Assembly: GCA_016786495.1 (NCBI GenBank)
Contig: JAEUUJ010000049.1
Coordinates: 62,001 to 126,000 of the forward strand
DNA from: Cyclobacteriaceae bacterium
Lineage (GTDB): Bacteria; Bacteroidota; Bacteroidia; Cytophagales; Cyclobacteriaceae
Reading direction: 5' to 3'
Length of the DNA: 64,000 nt
Shown: piece by piece, positions 19,501 through 27,908 of the stretch
Layout of the letters: every line of letters starts with the position of its first letter
How positions within the stretch are numbered: the first letter of the stretch is position 1
The notes under the pieces: generated by a model
What the model was told of the DNA's origin: nothing
The model's database searches: none
Seen by the model: the letters and a program-made list of their open reading frames with translations, nothing else
Translations under genes and position numbers: made by a program

Positions 19501-19897
19501 CCACCAATCGGTTGTACCACGGCCATTCATATTCGGTGTCGGCAGCGGCATGAACGCCAACGTATCCGCCTCCGGCCTGAATGAAGCGTTCAAAGGCAAG
19601 TTGCTGATCGGCATTCAGGACATTTTCTGTGGTGCTGAGAAATACAACCGCCTGATACTTTTTCAATTTACCTTCCGTAAACACCGAAGCATCCCGGGTG
19701 GTGTCTACAGCAAAACCATTTTCTGCACCGAGCTTTTGAATCGCTTCGATGCCGGTTGGGATTGACTCGTGGTAAAATCCGGAAGTTTTTGAAAAGACAA
19801 GGATGCGGGGAGTGTCATCGCTGCAGCCCGTGAGAAAGAAAACACTTACAAAAAAGGCAACAACGAAACACGACCGGAGCGCGCTGGAAAGGTTCAT
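16583..19897 (-). CDS. Multidomain lipoprotein: ThuA, PQQ-type sugar dehydrogenase, PKD, cytochrome c, CBM6-like
   Basis: 1104 residues. The N-terminus has a lipoprotein signal (FFVSVFFLTGC). Domains in order: a ThuA-like fold (about 28-245; RILVFSKTSGFYHESIPTG and GYVGVHAAADTEYEWPWY), a sorbosone/glucose dehydrogenase beta-propeller (about 265-690; NLYMSTGDN, RGKILRIHPEPDG, YAMGCRNPYRMSVD), a PKD domain (about 700-790), a cytochrome c with heme motif CKTCH (about residue 857), and a C-terminal CBM6-like module (about 970-1104; VQAEEADE ... DLDWIEFKR). Such fusions occur in Bacteroidota. The likely role is periplasmic oxidation of an aldose with electron transfer to the attached heme; this is inference. 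Confidence 0.88.
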   Translation of the reverse strand: MNLSSALRSCFVVAFFVSVFFLTGCSDDTPRILVFSKTSGFYHESIPTGIEAIQKLGAENGFAVDTTRDASVFTEGKLKKYQAVVFLSTTENVLNADQQLAFERFIQAGGGYVGVHAAADTEYEWPWYNRLVGAYFLGHPAIQPAVINVIDTTHLSMKGLPSRWERTDEWYNYRNIYTGIHVLAELDEKTYEGGENGANHPIAWYHAFDGGRSFYTGGGHTKEAYAEPLFLKHLLGGIRYAMGENTVLDYSKSYAVKTPEENRFTKTILVNDLNEPMELAVASDGRVFFAERSGGLYVYRPAEGTHALLHKFNVMPDSEENFGSGILGLTIDPDFDKNNYLYLFYTPNELPIHQNISRFKVSKDNVIDLKSEQILIKIPLEAEVGAHAGGSLAWDKDKNLYMSTGDNTVPFASDGYAPLDEIPGRIIYDAQRSAGNTNDLRGKILRIHPEPDGTYTIPDGNLFPKGSASTRPEIYAMGCRNPYRMSVDPKTSIVYWGEIGPDAGNDGTHGSRGYDEINQAKKPGNFGWPYFVGDNKAYPEYDFATKALGALYDPNAPVNVSVNNTGLKDLPPTQQAMIWYPYDKSDEFPDVGTGGRSALAGPVYHFDKNLKSNTKFPEYFDKSLFIYDWMRNWVFAVRLDENQNYVRMEPFMSATGNFKRPIDLEVGPEGSFYMLEYGSVYGIDNVDARLVRIDYNPGNRKPIARITVSDTIGIAPFKVKLSGKKSSDFDDDPLKFEWSIDGEKFSSQDLEYTFSKNGVYKITLYASDPAGARDSETIEVKVGNTVPAVAITTSCNSTFFFDDKPFPYQVTITDKEDKQLYPENVMIDLTYTEKSVKQVGHQAVSFDAGQSMIEKSDCKTCHQLEGKSIGPSFLEISKRYKSDKTAPERLITKIIEGGGGVWGEAAMSAHPQLAREDVAKIVTYILSLSADKPKSLPQSGLVTFTEHKKADGKGRYILRAVYTDQGGEAVPLTGGATLVLRPARVQAEEADELHNIKIGEKSIGSFHHKSYFVLKNIDLKDIRYVTYNYASLNRDATIEVRVGSTKGELISSAPYTATGDWEKSRILTAAIKDPGGKNDLYFVIVRAEPPNDHVLDLDWIEFKR

Positions 19898-20070
19898 AGG
19901 TTTAGCAGTACGTAGGTTAACGGGTTACAGCGCTCAAACTAACTATTTCTGTTTAAAAAAGATTGGCTGCTGAACGGTTTTGCAAGGTCTTTCCACCAAA
20001 TGCATAAAATTTTCTGTTACCTTAATCCGGTACCCGGCATATATGCCCGTTGAAAACCGCGCCCCACCTC

Positions 20071-21021
20071 ATGAAAAGATTATTGGTAATCGTTGCCGTT
20101 CTCACGCTGGTAAGTTGCTCAGAATCTGACACTAACACTCCTTCAAAAAGAATATCTTCGATTAGCCTTATCGATACCCAACTGGTATTGTACATCGGTG
20201 ACACCCATACCCTTGCGGCAACTATTCTTCCCGCTTCCGCAAGTGATGAAAAATTAGTGTGGGTTTCTGCAAACCCGTCTGTGGCAACTGTCAATTCGGA
20301 GGGGAAAATCACTGCACTCGCCTCCGGAACAACCGAGATCAGTGTATCGGATGAACAAGGAACGCACGAAAGTGCGTGCGCGGTAACAGTTCTGGAGGAA
20401 AATCAAATTATTTACAACAATCAAATCTGGGACACGCATAACGCAAGCGTATTCCAGGTAAAAACCAATACCGGCTCCACGCTGCAGCTAGACCTTCAGG
20501 CCAACGCACTTTGGTACAACGCGAGCGAAGGTGCACACGTGTACCGAACGGTCACAGGAAACTTTACGCTAACAGCCACCGTATCGGCGGTGAAAAGAAC
20601 CAACAACGCACAAGCGACTGAATGCACGGTTTGCCTCGGTGGCCTGATGGCCCGCAACCCCAGTGCCTCACCGGAAGATCAGGATTACGTACATCTTGTC
20701 TCGGGTGTGACGCCCGGAGGGCATGGTGCCGAAATCAAAAGCACTACCAACAGTAGTTCTGTCTATCAGCCTACCGGACAAAATCAGTTGCCCTTTACCG
20801 ATGCGCAGATCAGTCATGATCTGAAAATCGTGCGGGTCGGCAACACGTTTACCTTATCCAAAAAATCACCTGTTGATTCTGATTGGGTTTTACTGGGAGA
20901 ATATAACCGCCCGGATCTTCCTGCCACGCTGGCGGTGGGCGTAAACATTTATACGAGTGTGAATGGTCCTGCCGTGGCAGATCTCAGTGTGCGCTATGAG
21001 AATATTCAGATTGTACAGTAA
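20071..21021 (+). CDS. Lipoprotein with BIG2 Ig-like domain and beta-sandwich C-terminus
   Basis: About 316 residues from the ATG at 20071 (MKRLLVIVAVLTLVSC), a clean lipoprotein signal; the longer frame needs TTG at 20050. Residues about 25-115 form a bacterial Ig-like group 2 domain (LYIGDTHTLAATILPASASDEKLVWVSANPSVATVNSEGKITALASGT). The remainder (ALWYNASEGAHVYRTVTGNFTLTATV ... LKIVRVGNTFTLSKKS) resembles the DUF1349/concanavalin-like beta-sandwich found in carbohydrate-related proteins. It is transcribed away from the dehydrogenase gene and may be linked to surface glycan binding; that is inference. Confidence 0.8.
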   Translation: MKRLLVIVAVLTLVSCSESDTNTPSKRISSISLIDTQLVLYIGDTHTLAATILPASASDEKLVWVSANPSVATVNSEGKITALASGTTEISVSDEQGTHESACAVTVLEENQIIYNNQIWDTHNASVFQVKTNTGSTLQLDLQANALWYNASEGAHVYRTVTGNFTLTATVSAVKRTNNAQATECTVCLGGLMARNPSASPEDQDYVHLVSGVTPGGHGAEIKSTTNSSSVYQPTGQNQLPFTDAQISHDLKIVRVGNTFTLSKKSPVDSDWVLLGEYNRPDLPATLAVGVNIYTSVNGPAVADLSVRYENIQIVQ

Positions 21022-21026
21022 GCAGT

Positions 21027-21608
21027 TTATTTCTTTCTGCTTTCGGCATATGCTACAATCACCTTTTCAAGTTCATCATACCATTCTTGTCCGTACTTGC
21101 GGATGAGCGGTTCTTTCAGAAACTTGTACACCGGTACCTGTAATTCTTTGCCTAGCGAGCAAGCCGGTGAGCAGATGCTCCACTTGTGGTAATTCAACGC
21201 CTCGAAGTGTTTCTTCTTGGTAATGCGGATTGGATACAGATGACACGAGATTGGCTTTTTCCATTTGATCTTGCCATCGAGATAAGCCTGTTCTATGCCA
21301 CACTTCAAAACATTCTTCTCGTCATAAATCGCATAGGCACATTCACGGCCCTTAATGGTAGGCGTTGACAAATCACCATCTTCATCGAGTACGTGAGTGC
21401 CTTGCTTTTCGATCGCTTTAATTCCGGCCTCCGACAAGTACGGCTTTACCTCCGGGTAAATTTCTTTCAGGATTTCCAGCTCGTCTTCATCCAGCGGAGC
21501 GCCATAGTCGCCTTCTACACAACAGGCACCTTTGCATTTATCGAGATTACAGACAAACTCTTTCTCGATTACATCATCCGATATCAATATCTCTCCTACT
21601 TGCAGCAT
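21027..21608 (-). CDS. DUF3109 family cysteine-rich protein
   Basis: This 193-residue protein matches the Bacteroidota DUF3109 family. Conserved cysteines occur as [22 protein letters not shown] (positions about 18-30), [29 protein letters not shown] and [10 protein letters not shown], a pattern like YkgJ-type proteins thought to bind zinc or an iron-sulfur cluster. There is no signal peptide. The gene converges on the Ig-like lipoprotein gene and follows the TcmP-like gene by 47 bases. Biochemical function is unknown. Confidence 0.85.
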   Translation of the reverse strand: MLQVGEILISDDVIEKEFVCNLDKCKGACCVEGDYGAPLDEDELEILKEIYPEVKPYLSEAGIKAIEKQGTHVLDEDGDLSTPTIKGRECAYAIYDEKNVLKCGIEQAYLDGKIKWKKPISCHLYPIRITKKKHFEALNYHKWSICSPACSLGKELQVPVYKFLKEPLIRKYGQEWYDELEKVIVAYAESRKK

Positions 21609-21655
21609 ATGTCATGACAAGCGCTACACGCGCTATGATTTGATCGTTCCGGGGG

Positions 21656-22507
21656 CTAAAATAACTGAAATTGTGTTGTGGCCTGTCGCTGAATGTCGGT
21701 TGAGACAGTCTTGGCCGAAATTTGTCGCGAATAAAAGCCCATATAATAGAATGGCAGCTCCATCAACCCCGAACTAAGCTTGTGTACCGAAACGGTGGTG
21801 TTGAGGCCAAGCATAAGCATATTGTTCTGTTGGATTTTTACCAGTTTTCGGTAAAACTCTACGTTGCTTTTAACCTCATCAAGTTTCTCAATGTCCTTGA
21901 ATCCGCCCAGGTAACGGGTCAGGCGTTCACGCTGATCGCGCAGGTAAAATCGATAATCGAGCCGGCCGGTAAGACTAAACGTATAGGGAATCAAAAACGT
22001 AAAACCGAGGTCGTTCAACTTGTCGAGGATCGTAAAGGGAATATCGAACGAAAAGGGATCGACTACGCAAAACACGGCTACCTTATAGTTGCCTTTGGAT
22101 TGCGGGATATACGAACGAAACTTATCGAGCAGGTGTTCAGGTTTTGATTCAAAAATCACCACGTTCTTGCCGCGGAAATATTTATTCACCCTGACTTTCA
22201 ACGCTTTGGCATTCTCTGACGATTGCTCGCAGAATATCCACTTCGAAACCGGCAGATTGTCCTGAAGCGAGGTCAGTGAAACCGATGGAAAAAGTTGTTT
22301 TTGGTGTCCGATGGAGTAAAGACCCGAACCCGAATAAAGATCAACAAACACGATGTCATTGACTTTTCCGGAAACATTGGTGATGAAAGATTCGAAATAT
22401 TGCTGAATGAGTTGAACCTTTACTTTAATCCACGGCTCGGCAGCCGTTGTCACAAAACCATCATCCTGAAAAGAATCAAAAAAAGCAGGTGAAGTCGGCA
22501 GGTTCAA
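21656..22507 (-). CDS. TcmP-like (three-Cys-motif partner) protein
   Basis: A 283-residue soluble protein. WIKVKVQLIQQYFESFI followed by IVFVDLYSGSGLYSIG matches the start of TcmP family proteins (helix, then a strand and glycine-rich loop like a Rossmann methyltransferase). SKWIFCEQSSENAKALKVRV and VAVFCVVDPFSFDIPFTILDKL continue the pattern. The family was named for neighbours with a three-cysteine motif; here the neighbour is the Cys-rich DUF3109 protein, a different family. Activity is unknown; nucleic-acid modification is only a suggestion from the fold. Confidence 0.7.
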   Translation of the reverse strand: MNLPTSPAFFDSFQDDGFVTTAAEPWIKVKVQLIQQYFESFITNVSGKVNDIVFVDLYSGSGLYSIGHQKQLFPSVSLTSLQDNLPVSKWIFCEQSSENAKALKVRVNKYFRGKNVVIFESKPEHLLDKFRSYIPQSKGNYKVAVFCVVDPFSFDIPFTILDKLNDLGFTFLIPYTFSLTGRLDYRFYLRDQRERLTRYLGGFKDIEKLDEVKSNVEFYRKLVKIQQNNMLMLGLNTTVSVHKLSSGLMELPFYYMGFYSRQISAKTVSTDIQRQATTQFQLF

Positions 22508-22627
22508 GTATAAACGGGTTTAACAAAAGTACTTTTCACCGTGCAACGGTGCAACATTCCGGTAAATAAACTGTGGCGGGAAATATTTTATGAAGGATAG
22601 AAAGGATCAATTACCTTGCGGGGTCGT

Positions 22628-24889
22628 ATGGATTATTTAGAGCAGCTGAACCCTTCGCAGTACGAAGGTGTCGTGAATACGGAGGGCCCCACCATGCTGA
22701 TTGCCGGTGCGGGATCAGGCAAGACCCGGGTGTTGACGTTTCGCATCGCACACCTGATCAAGGCAAAAGATGTTGATCCGTTCACCATCATGGCGCTCAC
22801 CTTTACCAACAAGGCAGCGAAAGAAATGCGCGAGCGCGTGGAGCACGTTGTTGGTTCTGATGCACGCAATATCTGGATGGGCACCTTTCACTCGGTGTTT
22901 GCTCGACTGCTGCGTGGGCGCGACAGAGGTACACGCCTCGGCTATAGCCAGAATTTCACAATTTACGATGTCGATGATTCCAAAACCATCATTAAGCAGG
23001 TGGTGAAGGAAATGGGATTGGATGAAACCGTTTACAAACCTAATGTGGTTTATAACCGGATCTCGGCAGCCAAAAATCAACTGATTGGCTGGCAGGCGTA
23101 TCTGGCCAATGGCGAACTCATGGCCGATGATGCCAGCAACCTCCGCCCCGAGATGGGCCGAATTTACAAGACTTACCAGGAGCGATGCTTCAAGGCAGAT
23201 GCCATGGACTTTGATGACATCCTGTTCAATACCGATAAATTATTGAAAGATCATCTTGACGTATTGAATGAACTCCAGCAACGGTTCAAATACCTGTTGA
23301 TTGACGAGTTCCAGGATACAAACCTTTGCCAGTATAGCATCGTTCGAAAAATCGCTTCGGCGTACCGCAACATTTGTGTGGTTGGCGATGATGCCCAGAG
23401 TATCTACGGATTCCGCGGAGCCGACATTACCAACATCCTCAACTTCGAACGCGATTACCCCGACCTGAAAATGTTCAAGCTCGAGCAGAATTATCGTTCG
23501 ACCCAGAACATTGTCAATGCTGCTAACTCCGTCATCCGGAGAAATCGCGCGCAGATTCCAAAAAATGTCTGGACTGCCAATGAACAAGGTAATCAGATTG
23601 AACTGATCAAGGCCCTTTCTGATAATGAAGAAGGGCGACTGGTTGCATCCTCCATCTTCGAAGAAAAGATGCAAAATCAGTTGAAGTTCAGTGATTTTGT
23701 AATCCTGTATCGTACAAACAGTCAGTCACGCGCGATGGAAGAGTCGCTCCGAAGACTGAACATCAAATACAAAATTGTCGGCGGGCTTTCCTTCTATCAG
23801 CGAAAGGAGATCAAAGACCTGCTGGCGTATATGCGGTTCGTTTTGAACCACAACGATGAAGCCGCGTTCAGAAGAATTATTAACCTGCCTAAACGAGGCA
23901 TTGGCGACACCAGCGTTGACAAACTTATTTTAGGAGCCAACGATCAGGGTGCATCAATCTGGGAAGTACTTCAAGACCCGAAACATTTCGTAACCGGTCG
24001 TACCATCGGAGCAATTGATGAGTTTGTTACGCTCATCAAACGGTTTGAACTGGAGGTTGGAAGAAAAGATGCGTACGATGCTGCGTTCGACATCGCCAAA
24101 GGTTCCGGGCTGATGAAAGAACTGTACGAAGATAAGACAGTTGAAGGATTGAGCCGGTATGAAAACGTTCAGGAATTACTGAACGCCATCAAAGAATTTG
24201 TCGAAGATCCTGAAAAGGAAGATAAATCGCTGGGCGCATTTTTACAGGAGGTTTCGCTCGTGACGGGTCAGGATGAAGATAAAGATCGTGATCCCGATAA
24301 GGTGACGCTGATGACCATTCACATGGCGAAAGGTCTTGAGTTTAAATACGTGTACATCGTGGGCCTGGAAGAAGACCTGTTTCCATCGCAAATGATGCTG
24401 AGCAGCCGTGCCGATCTGGAAGAGGAACGCAGATTATTTTATGTGGCAATCACCCGAGCGCAGAAAAAACTGTTTCTCTCCTACGCCATCACCCGCTACC
24501 GGTTTGGGCGATTAAAGAACTGCGAGAAGAGTCGTTTTATCGATGATATCGATCCCGGCTTCATCAAGATGAGTACAAAATACTCCAGCATGGAGTCGAC
24601 ACCGGTAAGCAGCGGCTATGCGAGAACGCTGGTTCAGGGAATCAAGAAGACTGTTGCATCCCAGCCGCTCAAACCCAAATCAACCGCCTACAAGCCCCCG
24701 GTAGATTTTAAGCCGAGCGACAACGCGTTGCTGCGTGAGGGAATGAAGGTTGAACATCCGAAATTCGGCTTTGGCAAGGTCGAAAAATTGGATTTCAGCG
24801 GTCCGGATAAGAAAGCCAAAATAATTTTTGACGATTTTGGTGAGAAGACCTTATTACTTAGCTTTGCCAAACTGAAAATACACGAATAG
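22628..24889 (+). CDS. pcrA: UvrD/PcrA-type DNA helicase
   Basis: About 753 residues from ATG 22628 (MDYLEQLNPSQYEGV); a TTG start at 22616 adds four residues. Superfamily 1A helicase motifs in order: Walker A AGAGSGKT (26-33), motif Ia LTFTNKAAKEM, Walker B LLIDEFQDTN, motif III VVGDDAQSIYGFRGAD, motif IV QNYRSTQNI, and motif VI VAITRAQKKL. The C-terminus (VEHPKFGFGKVEKLD) has the Tudor-like module found in PcrA/UvrD of many bacteria, which contacts RNA polymerase in studied homologues. Role: nucleotide excision repair and clearing of replication or transcription conflicts. Confidence 0.95.
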   Translation: MDYLEQLNPSQYEGVVNTEGPTMLIAGAGSGKTRVLTFRIAHLIKAKDVDPFTIMALTFTNKAAKEMRERVEHVVGSDARNIWMGTFHSVFARLLRGRDRGTRLGYSQNFTIYDVDDSKTIIKQVVKEMGLDETVYKPNVVYNRISAAKNQLIGWQAYLANGELMADDASNLRPEMGRIYKTYQERCFKADAMDFDDILFNTDKLLKDHLDVLNELQQRFKYLLIDEFQDTNLCQYSIVRKIASAYRNICVVGDDAQSIYGFRGADITNILNFERDYPDLKMFKLEQNYRSTQNIVNAANSVIRRNRAQIPKNVWTANEQGNQIELIKALSDNEEGRLVASSIFEEKMQNQLKFSDFVILYRTNSQSRAMEESLRRLNIKYKIVGGLSFYQRKEIKDLLAYMRFVLNHNDEAAFRRIINLPKRGIGDTSVDKLILGANDQGASIWEVLQDPKHFVTGRTIGAIDEFVTLIKRFELEVGRKDAYDAAFDIAKGSGLMKELYEDKTVEGLSRYENVQELLNAIKEFVEDPEKEDKSLGAFLQEVSLVTGQDEDKDRDPDKVTLMTIHMAKGLEFKYVYIVGLEEDLFPSQMMLSSRADLEEERRLFYVAITRAQKKLFLSYAITRYRFGRLKNCEKSRFIDDIDPGFIKMSTKYSSMESTPVSSGYARTLVQGIKKTVASQPLKPKSTAYKPPVDFKPSDNALLREGMKVEHPKFGFGKVEKLDFSGPDKKAKIIFDDFGEKTLLLSFAKLKIHE

Positions 24890-24985
24890 CAGTTTTGAGT
24901 ACTCAGTCTTAAGTCCATGGATCATCAAAACAGATCTTGACTGCTGCAAACTCGACACAAAATACTAACGACTCACAACGATTAC

Positions 24986-25672
24986 ATGATTGGAGAATAC
25001 AACACCTCTCGGCCCGATATTATTTTAAAAGAATATGGCCGCAATGTTCAGAAGCTGACAGAATACATTCGCAGCATTCCCGACAAAGAAAAACGGACTG
25101 AAATGGCCTACACGCTCATCGAACTGATGACGCAATTAACGCCCAGCGTAAAAGACGCAACACCTGAAAATCCACAGCGCATGTGGGATGATCTGTATGT
25201 AATCGCTGATTTTAACCTGGACTTGAACAGCCCATTCCCGATGCCTGATCGCGAAACGTTGTTTAAAAGACCAAAGCATATCGGTTATCCGCAAAGCAAT
25301 ATCCGGTTCAAGCATTACGGCAAGAACATAGAACGCCTTGTGAAAGAAGCCATGAATCTCGAAAACGAGCAGGAACGCAATGAGGCGGTGATTTATCTGG
25401 GCAAATTGATGAAAACGTTTTACGGTGCCTGGAACAAAGAAACACTTGACGACTCAGTGATCGTAAACGACATCCGAACCATGTCACAAGGCAAGCTTTC
25501 GCTTGATTTAAGCAAGGTGCGTGAAGATAACCTGTTTGAGCAGCTTTACAAAGGCGAAAAGCGCAAGCCGGTACAGGAAGCCGCTCAGGGTGGTGGACAG
25601 CATCGCAATAACGGTCACCGTAACAAAAACCGTAACCGGTTCAAAAACAAGAACAAAAGAAGAGATCAATAA
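24986..25672 (+). CDS. DUF4290 family protein
   Basis: A 228-residue protein restricted to Bacteroidota. The N-terminal two thirds is helical (RPDIILKEYGRNVQKLTEYIRSI ... NPQRMWDDLYVIADFNLDL), and NIRFKHYGKNIERL repeats the opening pattern. The C-terminal 45 residues are low-complexity and strongly basic (HRNNGHRNKNRNRFKNKNK), suggesting nucleic-acid contact. It is 90 bases upstream of murA, a linkage I recall for this family, but a hairpin terminator lies between. Function is unknown. Confidence 0.85.
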   Translation: MIGEYNTSRPDIILKEYGRNVQKLTEYIRSIPDKEKRTEMAYTLIELMTQLTPSVKDATPENPQRMWDDLYVIADFNLDLNSPFPMPDRETLFKRPKHIGYPQSNIRFKHYGKNIERLVKEAMNLENEQERNEAVIYLGKLMKTFYGAWNKETLDDSVIVNDIRTMSQGKLSLDLSKVREDNLFEQLYKGEKRKPVQEAAQGGGQHRNNGHRNKNRNRFKNKNKRRDQ

Positions 25673-25694
25673 TATTCTTATCCTTAATAACATC

Positions 25695-25744
25695 ATTAGC
25701 CAATGATTCAGCGGTATACCGTTGACTTTCATTGGCTAATTTTT
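25695..25744 (+). terminator. Hairpin with T-run between DUF4290 and murA
   Basis: ATTAGCCAATGA (25695-25706) pairs perfectly with TCATTGGCTAAT (25729-25740), followed by TTTT. The loop itself contains the palindrome CGGTATACCG (25712-25721). It could terminate or attenuate transcription into murA. Confidence 0.7.
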
Positions 25745-25761
25745 CAACTTGACTATCCAGC

Positions 25762-27069
25762 ATGAGCATTTTCAGAATCAAAGGCGGCAATAAGCTAAAG
25801 GGCGAGATCATTCCGCAGGGCGCGAAGAACGAGGCGTTACAAATTATCAGTGCAGTATTGTTAACCGATCAGCCCGTAACCATCCACAACATTCCGGATA
25901 TCCGCGATGTTAACAAACTGATCGAACTGGTAGGCGACCTCGGTGCAAACGTTGAAAAACTCAGCAAGGATTCTTACCGCTTCACAGCCGCCAACGTTAA
26001 CATCAAATTTTTAGAGAGCGAAGCCTATCGCACGAAGGCTGCCGCATTGCGCGGGTCGGTGATGTTGCTCGGACCAATTCTGGCCCGTTTCGGGAAGGCA
26101 AGTTTGCCGAAGCCCGGTGGTGACAAGATCGGAAGAAGGAGGCTCGATACGCACTTCATCGGATTCCAGAAGCTTGGCGCGAAATTCAACTTCGACTCGA
26201 ACAATCAGTACTTTGAAATTGATGCCTCCAAATTGGAAGGCACGTACATGCTGCTTGATGAAGCCTCTGTAACGGGAACTGCAAACATTGTCATGGCAGC
26301 AGTTCTGGCAAAAGGTAAAACCACAATCTATAACGCAGCCTGCGAGCCCTACTTACAACAACTTTGCAGCATGCTCAACCGGATGGGCGCAAAGATAACG
26401 GGTGTTGGATCTAACCTGTTGACGATTGAAGGGGTGGAAAAGCTTGGTGGAACCGAGCACACGCTCCTGCCCGACATGATTGAAATCGGAAGTTTCATTG
26501 GTCTGGCAGCCATGACGCAATCGGAGATCACCATCAAAAATTGTCGCATCGACATGCTGGGGATCATCCCGGAGATTTTCAGAAGGCTCGGGATTAAGAT
26601 GGAATTCCGCGGAGATGATATTCACATCCCCGCGCAGGAAAAATATGAAATTGAATCGTTCATAGACGGTTCCATATTAACCATAGCCGATGCTCCTTGG
26701 CCGGGTTTCACGCCCGATCTGATCAGCATTGTGGTAGTGGTTGCTACCCAAGCCAAAGGGTCGGTGCTGATTCATCAGAAGATGTTTGAAAGCCGCTTGT
26801 TCTTTGTCGACAAACTGATCGACATGGGTGCGCAGATCATCCTCTGCGATCCGCATCGGGCAAACGTAATTGGCCTCGACCGCAAACAGGCGTTACGCGG
26901 CATTAAAATGGCTTCCCCCGACATCCGCGCAGGCGTGGCCTTATTGATTGCTGCGTTGTCGGCTAATGGCGTGAGTGAAATTTCAAGCATCGACCAAATT
27001 GATCGCGGCTATCAGAACATCGATACGCGATTGAGGGCACTGGGTGCGGATATTGAACGCGTGAATTAG
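25762..27069 (+). CDS. murA: UDP-GlcNAc 1-carboxyvinyltransferase MurA, Cys-to-Asp active-site variant
   Basis: MurA transfers enolpyruvate from PEP to UDP-GlcNAc, the first committed step of peptidoglycan synthesis. The 435-residue protein has the conserved K22-N23 (GAKNEAL) and the two inside-out alpha/beta domains. In the catalytic loop, E. coli has Cys115 in a GGC-IGARPVDLH context; here the sequence is PGGDKIGRRRLDTH, with Asp121 in that position. Cys-to-Asp variants in mycobacteria, Chlamydia and Borrelia stay active and resist fosfomycin, which alkylates the Cys. Resistance here is inference. The last 4 bases overlap the convergent xth. Confidence 0.95.
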   Translation: MSIFRIKGGNKLKGEIIPQGAKNEALQIISAVLLTDQPVTIHNIPDIRDVNKLIELVGDLGANVEKLSKDSYRFTAANVNIKFLESEAYRTKAAALRGSVMLLGPILARFGKASLPKPGGDKIGRRRLDTHFIGFQKLGAKFNFDSNNQYFEIDASKLEGTYMLLDEASVTGTANIVMAAVLAKGKTTIYNAACEPYLQQLCSMLNRMGAKITGVGSNLLTIEGVEKLGGTEHTLLPDMIEIGSFIGLAAMTQSEITIKNCRIDMLGIIPEIFRRLGIKMEFRGDDIHIPAQEKYEIESFIDGSILTIADAPWPGFTPDLISIVVVVATQAKGSVLIHQKMFESRLFFVDKLIDMGAQIILCDPHRANVIGLDRKQALRGIKMASPDIRAGVALLIAALSANGVSEISSIDQIDRGYQNIDTRLRALGADIERVN

Positions 27070-27842
27070 AGTTCCACCGTCAACGCAATCGGGCAATGAT
27101 CCGATCCCAGGTATTCGTTGTAGATTTCCGCTTTCTTCACTTTTGAGATCATGTTTTCCGGAACGAGGAAGTAATCGATCCTCCACCCTACATTCCGCGC
27201 GCGTGAGTTGAACAAATTATTCCAGTACGTGTACTTCACTTCCGTGGGATTAAAATGCCTGAACGTGTCGATAAAGCCCTCATCCAGAAGTTTCTGAAAA
27301 CCATCAATCTCGCGTTGCGTATACCCGGCTGATTTATTGTAATTTTCTTTTGGACGCGCGATGTCGATTTCCCGATGAGCGACATTTAAATCGCCACACA
27401 CGATTACCGGTTTCCTGCGCTTCAGAGAAACGATGTGATCGCGAAATGCTTCGTCCCACGTCTCGCGGTAATCCAACCGTTTCAAGCCATCGCCTGAATT
27501 GGGGGTATAAACCGTCACCAGAAAATACGTTAAAAACTCCGCTGTGATCACGCGGCCTTCCATGTCGTGGTCTTCAAGCCCCATATCATAGGTAACGTTC
27601 AATGGCTCTTCTTTTGAAAGGATGGCCGTGCCGGAATATCCTTTGCGTGCTTTTGATGAATTGGCAAATCCGTGGTAGCCGGGAATCAATTGCACCACAT
27701 CCTTCACATCCTCAACCGAAGCCTTCGTCTCCTGAAAACAGAGCACATCCGCATTCATGGTTTCGAGGTCTTTCAGAAAGTCTTTCTTAATCATGGCACG
27801 AATGCCATTCACATTCCAGCAAACAAAATGAAGTTGAGCCAT
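27066..27842 (-). CDS. xth: Exodeoxyribonuclease III (AP endonuclease, Xth family)
   Basis: A 258-residue endonuclease/exonuclease/phosphatase-fold enzyme that cuts at abasic sites in base-excision repair. Signatures: VCWNVNGIRA, CFQETKA, the metal ligand region GDLNVAHREIDIARP, GWRIDYFLVPE and the C-terminal SDHCPIAL with the catalytic Asp-His pair. Length is typical. Its ATG lies only about 10 bases downstream of a strong minus-strand terminator, so it needs its own promoter or readthrough. Confidence 0.95.
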   Translation of the reverse strand: MAQLHFVCWNVNGIRAMIKKDFLKDLETMNADVLCFQETKASVEDVKDVVQLIPGYHGFANSSKARKGYSGTAILSKEEPLNVTYDMGLEDHDMEGRVITAEFLTYFLVTVYTPNSGDGLKRLDYRETWDEAFRDHIVSLKRRKPVIVCGDLNVAHREIDIARPKENYNKSAGYTQREIDGFQKLLDEGFIDTFRHFNPTEVKYTYWNNLFNSRARNVGWRIDYFLVPENMISKVKKAEIYNEYLGSDHCPIALTVEL

Positions 27843-27851
27843 TGCTATTCA

Positions 27852-27880
27852 ATAAAAAACCCTGATGATACCATCAGGGT
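27852..27880 (-). terminator. Strong rho-independent terminator after the small basic gene
   Basis: ACCCTGATG (27859-27867) pairs perfectly with CATCAGGGT (27872-27880) around a 4-base loop. On the minus strand it is followed by TTTTTTATT. It ends the transcript of the 53-residue basic protein and sits just before xth. Confidence 0.88.
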
Positions 27881-27908
27881 CAAAGTAACTAAAATATCAG
27901 TAAAGCAA

